A stretch of 64,000 nt of DNA from Camellia lanceoleosa (Eukaryota > Streptophyta > Magnoliopsida > Ericales > Theaceae), in the NCBI GenBank assembly GCA_025200525.1, contig CM045761.1, positions 81,993,551 through 82,057,550 of the forward strand, in the 5' to 3' direction. A model generated the notes under the pieces. The model was given only the letters and a program-made list of their open reading frames with translations. It had not been told where the DNA came from and ran no database searches. Made by a program: the position numbers and the translations under genes. How positions within the stretch are numbered: position 1 is the stretch's first letter; each line of letters opens with the position of its first letter. This document shows, in pieces, positions 8,911-22,107 of the stretch.

Positions 8911-11800
8911 TACTTGTATAGATTGCACTAAAAAAATTTAAGGTATTTCTAGAGTAATTTTCTTTTAATACTTAAACATCCAATAATATGTAGGTCATTT
9001 TCTGAATTAATCATATAGCAACAACACATTTATATGAGCTTATGATCCATTTTTTATGTTTTGTTCTGTCAAAACTTCACTCACCTTAGATTTTATTTTA
9101 TTGTATTTGAGTTTTTACTCTTAAGAAAATGTTTGGAAAATATATTGTAAAAAACTTTTTGGGTTTGCTAAATTTATCGTTTTGGAACAAAAGTGTGTCA
9201 TATTTTGGAATGTGCATTCCAAAATGTAATTTGTTAACATTTTCTAGCAACACTAGTTTGGTCAGCTCAGCAAATGATTTGGAGCAGGTTTTGAGGAAAA
9301 AGAGAAAACTTGACTCAGATTCTAGGCACTGCCCAGTTTAGGGTGTTTCACATTGAATCCATGTTCCATAGTATTTTGAGTTTTGATTTTTAGATGTTAT
9401 AAATGGCTGTGATAGGGTAGAACCCATATGTGTATAAAGCCTACTGGAAAAGTCTGCATATGACTTGTGGTTCCTTTTCCAGCTGATTACTGTCCTGTTT
9501 TGTTTAGCTGCTGCTGTTTTGTCCTGCAGTGATGGCTGGTTTGTGGACATGTGACCTCGTCTGTTAAGATTTCATACTTTCTTTAATATCAAAACCATTG
9601 AAGATTTGTTTGTCTTTTAATTTTCTTTGATTTATTCTGTATTGCAACTTTATGTTTTCCTGCAAATCCACTCTTTCTTATTATTTTTTATTTTTTTATT
9701 TTTATTTTTATTTTTATTTCTCTTTTTTTGGATTAGTAGATTTATAGGTTGCAATTCTCCTTTTAGTTTTAACCCAATTTCTAAATTTATTTGGTTTCCG
9801 ATCAGATTTTATTGTGAAGTATGGTTTATATGCTCTATTTGTTATTTGTAGAAGAAATTTGCCTTTCTTCACGAGTTCACAGGAAATTGAATAACGTTGG
9901 TTGCTTATAGGTTTGTCAGTGCATTTTTGTTGATGGACATGAGAGGGATAGCTGAATTTTTTAAAGACGACTACTAGGCAGGAACTGGAGGGAACAGTGT
10001 GGTTGATGGGGCTCCACAACTTTTAACTTTGCTATTCCTACCTCTAGCCACCACTATTACTAGGAGTGACACATTTTTCACAATTGCTGGCACCAGTATA
10101 TCGGGTGAACTCTGACTGTCTCACAACCACCACACTTCCGACATCAGTCACTTGTGGCACTTTGTTGGCTTTCTCACTGCCATTGTTGTGGCAACTGTCA
10201 CCTTTTCAAAGCAACCATACTATTGCATGATTGTGGTTGCCTTCTTGTTGCTTCCCAGCCTATGTTACATGACCTTGAGTATGAGTATTGGGTGTGGATG
10301 TGTCTACGTGTCGGATCTCCCTAAACTCTATCCAAAGCATGTGTCCAAGAATTAGGTATGGGTACGTGGACATGTCTTGAACATTTAAATATATTGTGTA
10401 ATATATAATATAATATTATGACATCAGATGCTATTATTTATGAATGTACTTTTTTATTTATCAGCAACATTATTTACGAGTATTCTTGAAATTAAATATT
10501 AGAGGATTCAAGTGTTTGATTCAAGTGCAGGGTTTGACACATATCCATATCTTTACCCATGTAATATCCGGTGGATATCAGTACACTAGGGGGATTTAAA
10601 GAGACCATGTAACGCTACTTTCAACATGCCAACCTCACTATTATGAGTAACACTACTTTCAACCTGGCATCCTCACTATTGCCCTTGTACCATCTTGTTA
10701 TCAAATTTGGCTAATTTTTCTTTTGTAGTAGGTTTATGTCTTCTAATGTCATTGTACTTCTTCAGAATAACTGGAAATATACTATTCTGTATATAGTTCC
10801 TTTCGAGATTTTCAAAGTTAAACCAAATCATTTCCCTTCGATAGCAATTTCTATTTGAGCTGAGCTATTGGTCGCCCGATTTTCTGTTTAGCCAAATCAT
10901 CTGTTTGAGTGCAAACAAACATTTAACCGATACAGTTATACTGATACCTTGACATGAGCCAAAGTCAACGTAGCATATTGGTGTGAGTGCTGAGTTCTCT
11001 ATCATGCTTCTCTGAATTTTGGATGTACAATTCTGTTGTTTGATGTTAATGAATGTTGCTTTTATCATTCCTTGCTACCTGCCAGTTTTTTGGTACAAAC
11101 TATATATAGTCCTGTTTTGCGGTTTGAAATATATTTCCTTTCTTCTTTCAGGCTTCACCTCTTACAATTAATGGACGCCAAGTGGTTGTAGAGGAAAAGA
11201 GGTCTACTAATTCTAGAGGCAAGTTGGGTTTTCTGATGCTAGTTCAATCTTCTAAGATAGGGAATTAACCTTGAATTTTGTGGCTTATGTTTTGTTCAAA
11301 AAATGGAACTAGAGAACAGGGGAATATATATCCATAACATGGGTAGAAAGAACATGTTTTCGATGCAACATGTCCTCGTATGAAACAGGAATATACGCTC
11401 CCTATTTTGTATGAATTTTATTTATGAATATAATTATTTTTTTTTGTTTTATGATGGCTTCTAAGGTTTAATCTATGCATTTGGTGTATCCTAGTCCGAC
11501 TTTCTTCTCTGTAACTACAGCTGTTCTTTCTCTGCAGTGAACAGGGTGTGGTTTTCAGCAGAAAGGGGATATGGATTCAGGAATAACTATGGAAGCAGCA
11601 GAGACTATTCTCGTGGTGATTTCAATGGGAGGACTGAGTTTGGTAATAGGGGTGGTAACAATCGACGAGGATTTTCGAACCGTGGAGCTGATGGCGGATA
11701 TCAGAGGGATGATAACATGGGGAGGGACAAACTGTGGGGTGGGATTGCTGTCAATGGAACAGCCAAAACTGTGGCACCCCGGTTATCTGCTACTGCTTGA

Positions 11801-13430
11801 CAAACCATAGCTTAGAGGTTGATCACTGAGAGATTGAAATAGATTTTGTTTTTAAAAAATCTAGCGACTTAAGTGGTTTGACAGATCATTCTTTTGAGGA
11901 GGATGAGCTGTAGGGAATTTTCCAGTTAATATACTAACTTTTGCTTTCTTTTTTTCCTTTTTCTTTCTTCTGGGGTGGGTTATAGGTTCAATTCAATGGT
12001 AGATGAATACAAATATTTTTGTGTTGTGGATTGTCTAAGTTCCCAGAGGATTAGGTTCAAGTATGTTTCGCTTCCGTTATCTTCTTACAAAATGAGAAAA
12101 TGTTCTACAATTCGACTTTTTTTTTGGTGTATTTTTTTTTAATGATTAAAGATGTATTTGCATACTACCAACTTTTGTTGGGTATTTGATTGAAATGATT
12201 GTGCAGAGCTTTAGTCTATATGCATGTAGGTCTCTATGGGACTTTGATTGATTTTAGTCGGGAAATGCTTTATATGCTTTTCGCTTTGAATTTGTTTGAT
12301 TGATTTTGCAATGGCTGTGGGTATTGGATGTTTGATGACATGGTTATGATTGAATGGATGGAAACTGTCATTTGGTTGTTTTCACTATATATGTATATAT
12401 ATATATACATATGGTATAGAATTTTTGTATATGTATATATTTGTTTTGGGGTGGGGTAATGAGTTTCTTCGACTAGTAGGGTGGGGTGGCATGATAAGTG
12501 GTATTGTGAACTTTTTGGCTCGAGTGTTTCAACAATGGTCATGGTGGTAAGCTAATGGTTATATGCTTGGTACTTGATCACTATACAGTTTCAAAAAAAA
12601 AAAGATGATACCAAGAAAAATTCAGAAGATTCTATTTTGTTTAAGTGCACGTTTTCGAACCTGGTTCTTTCAACTTTTGGAACTCCCCCACCCCCCAAAA
12701 AATAATAATAATAAAAATTGGGGGTATTTTCACAGGGATCCCTTAAACTATTGTTAAGGATCCTTTTGACCTTCTAGAAAACGTAAAAACTATCTAAATT
12801 ATAGATATTGTAAGAGAGAGAGGCCTCTTTCCAGTTCAGAGGACTGGAGAGAACTATTCGAACCAATAAGATCATTATGAGTTTCGTTTTGTGATTTAAA
12901 TCATTTATTTTTTTAGATCTTGTATGTATATTATTTATAATAAAAAAAAAATTAAGTCGATCTAATATTCGTAGCCTCTTTATTTATCGCATTTGTATCT
13001 AAAAAAAATAAATGGTTTGTTTTTAAAACACGTTGACCATTACTTTCTTGGAGACAAATTATATAAAATGAAGGGATTATGAATATCGAATTGACTTAAA
13101 TTTTTTTATGGATGATATACAGATAAGACTCGATAAAATAAATTATTCAGATCATCAAAACGAGGTTTGTTATGGACCTCACAAACCCGAACAGTGAAGC
13201 CAGTTCCATTGTAAAACCCTTGACAACATTAACGGAACATGTTTAATTATTAGAATATTCCACTCTGTATATCATCTTATCCCCTAAACTTTTATGAAGT
13301 ATCATTTTACCACCTTGAATTATAGTAGCATACGATTAAATTAGGGGGATGCACCAATAAATTCCAAATTAATAACTTATACACTATTTAGTCCTAAAAG
13401 TTTTCTTATAGACTGAAAGGTCCCATTACA
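11801..13430 (+). other. 3' flank of the G3BP-like gene, AT-rich, no gene seen
   Basis: Follows the stop codon at 11798-11800. T-rich tracts and an AT dinucleotide run near 12385-12440 are present. The 3' UTR end cannot be fixed. ORFs here are short and without family resemblance. Confidence 0.5.
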
Positions 13431-13540
13431 ATGTTTCAAACATCAGATTAATGTTTCAAACATTAGATTTCAAACATCAGATTAATGTTTCGAACATTAG
13501 ATTTCGAACATCAAATTGATGTTTCGAACATTAAATTGAT
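13430..13540. repeat. Short tandem array of self-complementary ATGTTTCRAACAT units
   Basis: About 20-25-base units alternate between ATGTTTCAAACATCAGATTA and ATGTTTCGAACATTAGATTT. Each unit is itself nearly palindromic (ATGTTTCGAACAT), so the array can fold in several registers. About five units are visible. Confidence 0.75.
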
Positions 13541-16152
13541 GTGCAAATGAGACTAAATGAAGCATAAGAAAACTTTTAGAACTAAATAGTTTAACTTTTC
13601 AAAAACTAAAACTTATGGGTAAATTTTTCATTAAATTATTTAACTATCAAAATGCCACTTTTTTTAATATAAAAAAAAACTATCAAGATGTCACACATGC
13701 CTCGAAGTCGTTAAAGAAATAATAAAATAATAAAAAAAAAATTTTGAACCAATAAAATAATCAAATTGCTTCCTTTTTTTAATATCTCATACACTCATTT
13801 TCTCCTTTAAGTTTAACAAAAATCATTACAATATTTTTTCTAAAGAAAAATTCTAAACATACATAAAATTTACAGAAAAAACTTGACAAGAATGATATAA
13901 TATTGTCATTATTGTAAATAAATACATCTTTAATAGTGTTTTATTTTGAAATAAAAAATTCACAATGAACCACATCATTATATATGAATTTTTATTTGTA
14001 TAACATTATTCTAAAAAAAGATTGATAATAAACCCTAGCCGTACCTCCTCACCTCCAGATTTCATTTTAAAAAATCCTTTTATTTTATTTTATTTTTTTA
14101 GAAAGAAAAAGTTTGTAATGGTTTTTGATGGACTACAAAGAGAGAACATATAGGATACAGAAAGATTAGACAATTAGATGATTTCACCATTTTTGTTAAT
14201 GACGTCCGCATGTAAGTGACATTTTGATACTTAAAAAGTTAAGTTGTACGTTTTTATATTTCAGAGGTGATAGAGAGTGATACTTCTTAAAAGTTTGAAG
14301 AGAAAGTGATATGTATGATAGTTTGAGAGTCTTTATGTAATTGACTTACTACTGAATGATATTTTAGTCATAAAGTAATTAAAATCTTGGCGCGTGACTT
14401 TTAATTTGACAATTTACTCATAGCTAAGAGACGGAGATGGTGTAAGTCATATATTTTGATAGTTTAGGAGATCAGTTTATACACTTGTAATTCAAGGGTC
14501 AAAATGATATTTGATAATAATTTAAGAAGTCTCTATGTAAATAACCTAAAAAATACATCTAATTTCATAAATTTAACATAATTAATTGTGTTTCTTTAAA
14601 ATTTAAAGTCAGCCCCTTTAACATCAATAATTCATTATTGTTCAAAATAATAATAATAATAATTCAATAATTTATTAGCCATATAAATAAAATTATAATA
14701 TTTTCATTCTTTTTACTCAACTGAATATTATCCTCTTGATTATTTTCTTTGTTTATACTGCGAGAGAATTTGGTGTAATTGTCAAATTCCCAAGTTTTTT
14801 TTTTAATTATTTATTTATAATCCTAAAGTAGTGTTTAATTCACTCAAATGAATGTGGAATAAAAATGGAATGGCTATTCATTGATCTCTATAGAACACTA
14901 TTCCATTGAGCATCTCTAATACCAAATGCTACAATAGTATTGTCATTACTATAATTTGACAATGAATAGTAAAAAATGGTAAAATTATAACAATAGTACT
15001 TCAATGGTAAGATGCCATTTTGACATAACCAAACACAAAAATTGATGATCGTCCAAACACACCAGTTTCTGTGTTTGGTTATATAAAAATGGTGATTTTG
15101 TAAAAAATTATTTGTTTTACTAGGAGGAAGAGAGGGATGTTTTACCTCAGTTGGCACATATGGCAGCTGCCAAAGCTTGTGTCAAATTTGACACAAGTTT
15201 TGGCATTTGCCAAATTTGATAGTTACTATATGACACTATTGGAGCACCATTTTCTTCTCCATTTGCCAAATTATAACAATAGCAGTTCCAATGACAAACC
15301 ATTATAGATTTCTTTTACAATAGTAAATGGTAATTCATTTATAATATATATTTTTTTAATATTTTTGAAGTAAACCAAACATGAAAATAGACATCTTCGA
15401 TGGAATGATTAATTAATTTTATTATAGTCAACCCAACATTTTTATTTTGATCAGGTGTCTAGATCAATTTACGCGCACCTCAACTAATCTCAAGACCTGC
15501 ACAAAGTGTCCTTTCCACGTGGATCGAACAAATCTTGGACAAAGCCACCGAATGTGACCCCAAAGAGTTAATAGCACTTAATAAGAGTTTAACTTAAGAT
15601 CTAGAGATGACATATTCCCAAGCCCCAACATCATCTACTCTAACGCCATTTCGGAAATTTGCTATTTTAATAGACTATTTGACTTTTTAGTAATTTTAAC
15701 CTAACTAAAATAATTGTGTTTAGAATAATGTTTGAATTTTTTTATACTTAGATGTTATGTTTGTTAAAAAAAAAAGTGAAATAATTATAAATTTGATATA
15801 ATATTTTACATTATTAACCATTTAAACATATTTTGTCTTTTAGCACTATTTTAGCCCAAAAAGTCAAAAAAAAAACCCTTCCCATTAGCATGAGGTGAAC
15901 CAAAATTAATGAAATGATTATTCTTCTAAGCCCCCAATAGAGTTACAATAATAAAGACAGAAATGATGACTAGTTGAGTATATCAAATGGACATGGTTTG
16001 GGTATACAGAAATGTTCCAGTCCCCCACTGGGGGTGACCCCAGGGGGCTGTGATTGGCCAGAATTTTATTTTATATTTTTTCTTCTCCAATTACCAACCT
16101 CCCCTTGTGTTTGGAGGTGGTGGGGAGAGCGGGGGTCTCAATCACGTTTCTT
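13541..16152. other. AT-rich intergenic stretch, no gene seen
   Basis: Long A/T runs. Scattered inverted-repeat remnants include AACCAAACACA near 15029 facing TGTGTTTGGTT near 15069, and a degenerate foldback around 14880-15340 with repeated TTATAACAATAG. I find no reading frame with family resemblance. Confidence 0.5.
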
Positions 16153-16230
16153 AGGTAAAAGAGGGTAACAGTTTACTCTATAGAAAATGAGAGGTAAAAG
16201 AGGGTAACAGTTTACTCTATAGAAAATGAG
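16153..16230. repeat. 39-bp tandem duplication
   Basis: AGGTAAAAGAGGGTAACAGT and the bases after it occur twice in a row (16153-16191 and 16192-16230) with no visible mismatch, and a weaker third start (GGTAAAAGAGGGTATCAGT) lies near 16281. A recent slip duplication. Confidence 0.9.
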
Positions 16231-18890
16231 AGGAGAATGTCGATGGAATATGCAGAGAGATGGGGGGAGAAAGGGGGTAGGTTCTTTAGGTAAAAGAGGG
16301 TATCAGTATCCTCTACGAAAATTGGGCCGTCTTACAATGGTATTTTACCAGTTGGGTGCACCACCGACTAGACATGCACCACCACATTTAGCCGCAAAAT
16401 TAATTTATAGACGTAAATTTTTTGCAAAACTCCTTTTATTTCAAACTAAAAGACCAATGATTGAGGATCATAATTTGAAAAATAACTTACCACATCATTC
16501 TAAATGAAGGATGGGAGTTTTATGTATAAGAATTTTGTTTGTGGATCATTTTCTAATTCATTATGAAAGATCTAAAACTTCTTGCAAAATTACCCTACTC
16601 CAGACCCCAAAAAAAAAGGAAAAAAAGTTGCCCCACCCCATAATCATGGCTAATGAGAATACTAGCAATTTGATCACTTTCTGCTAATATATGAAAAATA
16701 TGGGAATTAAAACCTTTTAAGTGAACCACCAACCAGTATCATGGTAAATAAAAATATAGAATCAAGTCCCATGCCCAGAGTTAACTATAAGAGGGCAGTC
16801 CCAAGCTCTCATTGCAGGATTTCAAGAGGATTAGACATATGCAACCTCACCACACGCGGAGAGACTGTTTTTGTGATTGAACCTGTGACGCCCAAAAAAG
16901 CAACCTTACCGCAACCTTAATGCTGTAAATTAACAATATATACAAATAATAACAATAATCTTTATAGTATAATAGTTGTCTAATTGACATTAGTAGGAAA
17001 AGAATGAACAAATTAAGCCCCATGTATCAGGGAAGCATTAATAAACAAGGCAGAAGAAGCATTAAAATAGATGCATTAAAAGACTCTTCTTCAAACTTTA
17101 GAATTCAAATTAAAACAGTAGCTTCAAGGTTGTGTTTGAATTTATGAATTTAAAATGAAAGGATTTACACTAACAGAATTGTTCAAATTAACATTTGATA
17201 GTTCAGATATAGAGTTCAATATTGAATTTGAAAGCTTTACTATGACAGATTTGAAATAACAATGTAATGGTAGTAATTTAAAATCTCGCACGCTAAGGAA
17301 TACAAAGATCCTAAAAACATAGTAGCCAACTCCCATTTACTACTGTAAAATTTAATCACAAATCCCATCATTGAAATCCATCCATTCAAACGGAACCTAA
17401 AAGTTATGGTGAAATTACAAAGGTAACATGTTTATGAACAACATTTTGACTCGAGGTTCAATTATATGTCACAAATATATATATTTTTTACAGAGTGCAT
17501 GCCGAAGATTCTCCAGTCTTGAGGTCAAGATTTTTGGTTGAACTAAATTCAGATGAGTTGAAGTGGTCTATATGATTTTATGGGTTTAATTTGAAGTTGT
17601 TGAGACAAAATATTCTGGGAACGGGTTGAGATGTCATTGAGATACAGTTCTTAAAAAGCCTAATTTATGTGCATTAGAACACCAATTGTTCCAAGAACTT
17701 AAACTGTTGGTAAATGAGGACCACAATATATATTATGTTATTTAATACTCCCCATCTTGTATGGAGAGGTGAACAAACTCAACTGCATAGGTGCACAAGC
17801 ACAATCAAAATAGTGTGTGCAATAACAAACATAAAGACAGAACTGCGTGTACAATAATATGCATAAACACAATAAAGTGCACAATAACAAACATAATAAG
17901 GAACAAAAACAGGGAACATGATGGGGGAACAAACAAAGGTTAAAACCAAAGCTAAAAGCCCCAATACCATGTTAAAATACTAAATTGACTGAAAAACCTA
18001 AAGCTATCCAACAATACGTACCTCCTTGTGATGTACGCCTGAGCTTCTCAATAAATGGAAAATTCCTGATAATAAGATCTTGATAGGTCCTGGAGATCAA
18101 TACGAGGGTACATCAAAGTTATGAGATAGCGGCAGTGTTGATGCTGTAACTGGTCATGCCCATCCATTTTTCTTGTGAAGCATGAAAACTCAAGACGGTT
18201 TCATGCTAGGTACTACCATTGACACAAAAGAGTTCTACCATTCACATCCTAATTGTAAGCCTCTCATACCAACAGTATTGGCCTGCTTTTTCCTTTAGGG
18301 ATGAAGGGGAGTCTCAATCACATCAGATCAATTTCTGCTGCTGAAGTTTCCCTATTTTCAACTGTTCTCCATTCTAGGATGAAAACCCAAAAAATGTCTA
18401 AATTGATGATCAACACTACCCTGTCAATTCTAATTAAGAGTGAATGAGGAACTATTAGATCAATAGGACAACAATGAATCCTGCAAGAAGATTCATTAGA
18501 TGCAGTAACATCTCTCCTGTGCAGCCATATTTCCCAAGTCCAAGTGCGCATCACATTTTCTTAATGTGTTAAAAGGAATTCAATAACTACAATGCCCAAT
18601 AACTGCTTTTCATCAGTCCTAGGTTGCAATTTTACATTTCTCATACATAAACCTTCATACAAGCATAACTACCTGGTACTGTACTACAGTTTTTTGTTAC
18701 AAGGCAATAAGGAAGAAAAATATTCAAGTAATTATTACAATATATCTTTTTATTTTTCTAATTTTGATAAGTTCTGTAAACCATAGCAATGAGTTCAGTA
18801 AGGCTTCGATTCAGCCCCCAAAAAAAAAAACAAAAACAAAAAACCCCCTATTGAGAGAGAGTGACAAATAACGAAACCAAAGAGAATATC
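16231..18890. other. Unassigned intergenic stretch
   Basis: No gene recognised. On the minus strand 18230-18020 has slightly gene-like composition and a good donor (AGGAGgtacgta near 18020), but every frame is interrupted and none matches a family I know. CACAATAA/TGCATAA repeats make up 17780-17910. Confidence 0.4.
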
Positions 18891-18894
18891 TTCA

Positions 18895-19093
18895 GATTGT
18901 CTAGGTAAACCGGTCAGTGACAACCATGACCTTCCCCATGCAATATCTCAGCATGCAATCTCATAGCAATGTCTAGGTAAACCAGTCAGTAACAACCATG
19001 ACCTTCCCCATGGAATATCTCAGCATGCAATCAAAGAGAATATCTTCAAATTGCATATCTTCAAATTGTCTAGGTAAACCGGTCAGTAACAAC
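18895..19093. repeat. Tandem repeat interrupted by the hAT-like element
   Basis: Units of about 70-75 bases start TGTCTAGGTAAACCRGTCAGT and continue CAACCATGACCTTCCCCATG..AATATCTCAGCATG. Two units are complete. The third starts at 19070 and is cut at 19093 by the element 19094-19867; it resumes at 19876 with CATGACCTTCCCCATGG. Confidence 0.85.
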
Positions 19094-19867
19094 CTATGTT
19101 ACACGGGCGCAGGTACGGGTATCAGGTGCGTATCTAGGGGTCGAACACTTCAAAATTAAAAATTAAGGATACGTGGATATATATCCAAATTTGGATATTG
19201 GTACGGGAATACGTTAAATATATATATATATATATATTTTTAAATATAGTTATAAAGATGAGTTATATTATATAAATAATAAATAATTATTTTACATATA
19301 TGTGTTTATTTATTTTTATTAATATATATAAGTATATATTATCTTATAAATATATTATATGTTATACAATAATTATTATATAATATATAATAATAATTGT
19401 TATTATTATCGTTATTATAATAATAGTTATTAACTATTATTATTTTATATAGATATATACGAATGGATATAGATGTGAATCAAGAGACAGGGATGTCAAT
19501 CAGTAAAGCCAAGGATAAAACGAGAGAGAGAGAGAAGCGAAGCGATCGATCGATCACGATTGCGATCGCGAGAGAGAGAGAGAGTCGTCTGGGGGTGTTC
19601 GACTGTTCAATCGACTGATGGAGCTTTGATCTTCGACTGGATCGACCGGATGGAGCTTCGATTGGAGGCCGTCGATCTTCGACTTCCACTGGATCAATTT
19701 CAACCAGGTTCTCTCTTGCTCTCTCCTCTTTCATTTCTTTTGCTATCTGTAAAGAGCCGTGTCCGAGAGAGAACAGCCGAATACGACACAGATCCCACAC
19801 CCGCACTCATGTCATGTCATGTCGACACGGGTACTTCGCCCTAAAGTGCTAAGTCCATGTAACACAG
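19094..19867. mobile_element. hAT-like non-autonomous DNA transposon (774 bp)
   Basis: Terminal inverted repeats: CTATGTTACACGG at 19094 and, on the opposite strand, CTGTGTTACATGG ending at 19867. Both sides carry the 8-bp duplication GTAACAAC (19086-19093 and 19868-19875), the length typical of hAT elements. The inside has an AT-dinucleotide zone (about 19218-19460) and a GA/CGATCGAT-rich part with higher GC (19500-19850). No transposase frame is present, so it must have moved with an enzyme supplied elsewhere. Confidence 0.85.
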
Positions 19868-19875
19868 GTAACAAC

Positions 19876-21259
19876 CATGACCTTCCCCATGGAATATCTC
19901 AGCATCCAATCCAAACATCCATGAAACAAGCTCTACCACCTTCCCATTAAGGCCGGTTGCAGTGTGATGGGCCTCTCAAACGAAGTCCATTATATTTTTC
20001 TTCAAAACCCAAAAAATCCATCCTTCATTCTTGGTTACTTTTTCTTCTCTTCAACCCTTTATTTGCAGAAATATCCTTGCCTCCTCCAATTTCTAGTTGG
20101 GTAAATTCTCCTCTTTTTTTCTTTTTTCATTTTCAAGAGAGAGGTGCTTCAAGTTTAGATTTTTTCATCTCATCAAACACCTTTTTTTTACTAAAAAAAA
20201 AAGGTAAGCGAGAATTTTGCTTAGAAAAAAAAGCTACTTTATTTTTCTTTTCTCCCACAAATATTCGATATATAGTTAGAACTTCCTCCCACTATAGATA
20301 CACTAATAGCTTATTCAAGGACCTTCCATACAATCTATAGCAGAATTGAGATACTTGTTTTTCAATTTTCAATTTTCTTAATAAGTAGGGAAACTTGATA
20401 TTTTAAGAAATATATTGTCATCTAAGCCCATTCCAACCACAAATTTGGACGAGGCACAATGTCGTGAACGAGACATCACACTCATTGTGCTTTACCAAAA
20501 TTTGTAGTTTGAAAGGAGATCTATCTTATGGCTGATCAATGAGATGTTAGGGTGAATATGAACAATTCAACCAAGGCACCATTCCATTTATTGGCAATGC
20601 AACATATTTGGGAAAAAAAATTCTATGGTTGCAGCACACATGGGCCTTCCATTAAAAAATATATGAAGTATAGGCACTATCATTATTCCCAATCCATACA
20701 TTGTATATTTTCGAATAGAAGGACCATATGAACTGAAACCATGGATTATTTTTCTCTTTCTTATGGTTGTATTCTTCCACTTGGGTTGGTACTCATTGTC
20801 TACTCAAACAAATCAATTCTGATCCCCCCCTTGTCTCTTCAACTAAAAAAGAACCCAAAAATCTTCTTGTTGCATTAGAAGGCAGAAGCTGGTTTAGAGT
20901 AACCTTTCTCACATAGCTAGAGCTACAATTAACCAAAAGATGCATAACATCAAATGCAAACTTCTAAACGCACATAAGAAAAATGTTCGCTCAACTAATC
21001 CCAAACCAACTTGTGGGCCATGGATTCAAAGATATTCCATCTAAAGTACACACAAAACAAAGACAGATCATATAAATGGAATAAAAGATCAATCCTGGAA
21101 AGAGCTAGACTCCAAATTAGAAACGACGCGTTACTCATGAAAATCCACATGAAAGAGCTGAAGGTCTGATTTTATCCAATGTGGAGCGGTTCTTCCACTT
21201 GTACCAAAAAATTATGACAACCACTAGGTAGTTTTATAATCTTATTATCAAGTAGAAAT
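19876..21259. other. Intergenic stretch with one inverted repeat, no gene accepted
   Basis: An imperfect foldback lies at about 20420-20503 (arms around CACAAATTTGG and CCAAAATTTGTAG, each continuing into a CACAATG block). A 127-codon frame at 19957-20340 has no recognisable domain and a T-rich composition, so I do not call it a gene. Confidence 0.45.
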
Positions 21260-21444
21260 TGTAATTTTAGAGAAGAGAAAGAGTTAGGAAATGAGTTAGA
21301 CTTCATTTCCTTTTATATTGATAATTTTGAGCAATTATAGGCATAATTCTAAGCAACCAAAAAGGAATAAATAAGATAAATAAGAATACAATTAATTATT
21401 TCCTATTTTAATATTTCTTATTCTAACAATTTTCTATTCTAACA
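21260..21444 (-). repeat. 3' LTR of the copia element
   Basis: Plus-strand ends TGTAATTTTAG and TATTCTAACA. Longer than its partner because the TTCTATTCTAACA segment is partly repeated near 21420-21444. Adjoins a purine tract on the element-internal side. Confidence 0.85.
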
Positions 21445-21453
21445 CTCCCTCTC
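21445..21453 (-). other. Polypurine tract of the copia element
   Basis: On the minus strand GAGAGGGAG immediately precedes the LTR start TGTTAGAATAG: the usual plus-strand DNA primer position. Confidence 0.75.
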
Positions 21454-21469
21454 AAGCTAGTGCGAAGAT

Positions 21470-22107
21470 ATCTCTCATGCCCAAACTTGTTGAGAATGCC
21501 ATGAAAGAATTTGCTCCCTAGTCCCTTGGTGAGAACATCAGCTAGTTGGTCCCTAATCTTCACAAATGGAATACATATGATGCCACTAGTTAGTTTTTCC
21601 TTGATGAAGTGTCTATCAATCTCCACATACTTAGTTCTATCATACTGAACGGCATTATGAGTTATGTTGATTGCGGCCTTGTTGTCACAGTATAATCACA
21701 TGGAGTCAGTCTGATGAATTCCCAAGTCTCCCAACAATAGTTTAATTCATAGTAACTCACATATCTCCTGAGCCATAGCCCTGAATTCTACCTCAGCACT
21801 AAATCGAGCAACCACATTTTGTTTCTTACTTCACCATGTGACTAAGTTGCCACCAACAAATGTGCAATATCCAAAAGTTGATCGTCAGTGACTAATCCTG
21901 CCCAATCTGCATCAGTAAATGTTTCCAATCGAGATGGCCATGTTTTGAGAAGTAGAAACCCTTTCTAGGAGAAGACTTTAGGTATCTCAGGAATCTCATA
22001 ACTGCCTCTAAGAGGGAAGTTCCAGGAGCATACATAAACTGGCTCACCATGCTCACAGCAATGGCAATGTTTGGACGTGAGTGGGATAAGTATATGAGCT
22101 TGCCCAC
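21470..22107 (-). pseudogene. Copia RNase H region, broken
   Basis: Minus-strand segments give GKLIYLSHSRPNIAIAVSMV with SQFMYAP (22107-21892) and, at the C-terminal end, IRDQLADVLTKGL with GHERYL (21626-21423). Both blocks are standard copia RNase H landmarks (the SRPDIAYAV and QLADILTK motifs). Stops and frame changes between 21640 and 21890 separate them. Confidence 0.8.

Larger units (their letters stand above)
4405..11800 (+). pseudogene. G3BP-like NTF2-RRM RNA-binding protein gene, disrupted
   Basis: Plant G3BP-like proteins are cytoplasmic RNA-binding proteins of stress granules, with an NTF2-like dimerisation domain, acidic linker, one RRM and an Arg/Gly tail. All parts are visible. 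Exons, from splice signals: 4405-4452, 4843-4980, 6198-6486, 6570-6791 (or from 6592), 7160-7340, 7481-7598, 7682-7744, 11152-11218, 11538-11800. Exons 1-3 give the NTF2 part (SPELVHRFYQD, SYNGGFLVLVTGYL, FAQTFFLAPQEKGYFVLNDM). Exons 6-8 give the RRM (SIYIKGLPL, GFCFGFVEFDVASAV). Exon 9 gives YGFRNNYGSSRDYSRGDF. Lesions: TGA at 6405-6407, where the family normally has Arg; a missing base in exon 6 between GPTK and GIQVKSNK; and the first acceptor of exon 4 gives the wrong phase. Intron 8 starts with GC. Family assignment is firm; calling it a pseudogene is inference, since sequencing error or a shortened functional product is possible. Confidence 0.8.

Noticed and set aside
18020..18230. Possible unidentified exon on the minus strand
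   Set aside because: Good donor and less AT-rich, but all frames are interrupted and no family matches.
19957..20340. 127-codon open frame on the + strand
   Set aside because: No domain or motif, T-rich low-complexity translation, no upstream promoter or splice context.
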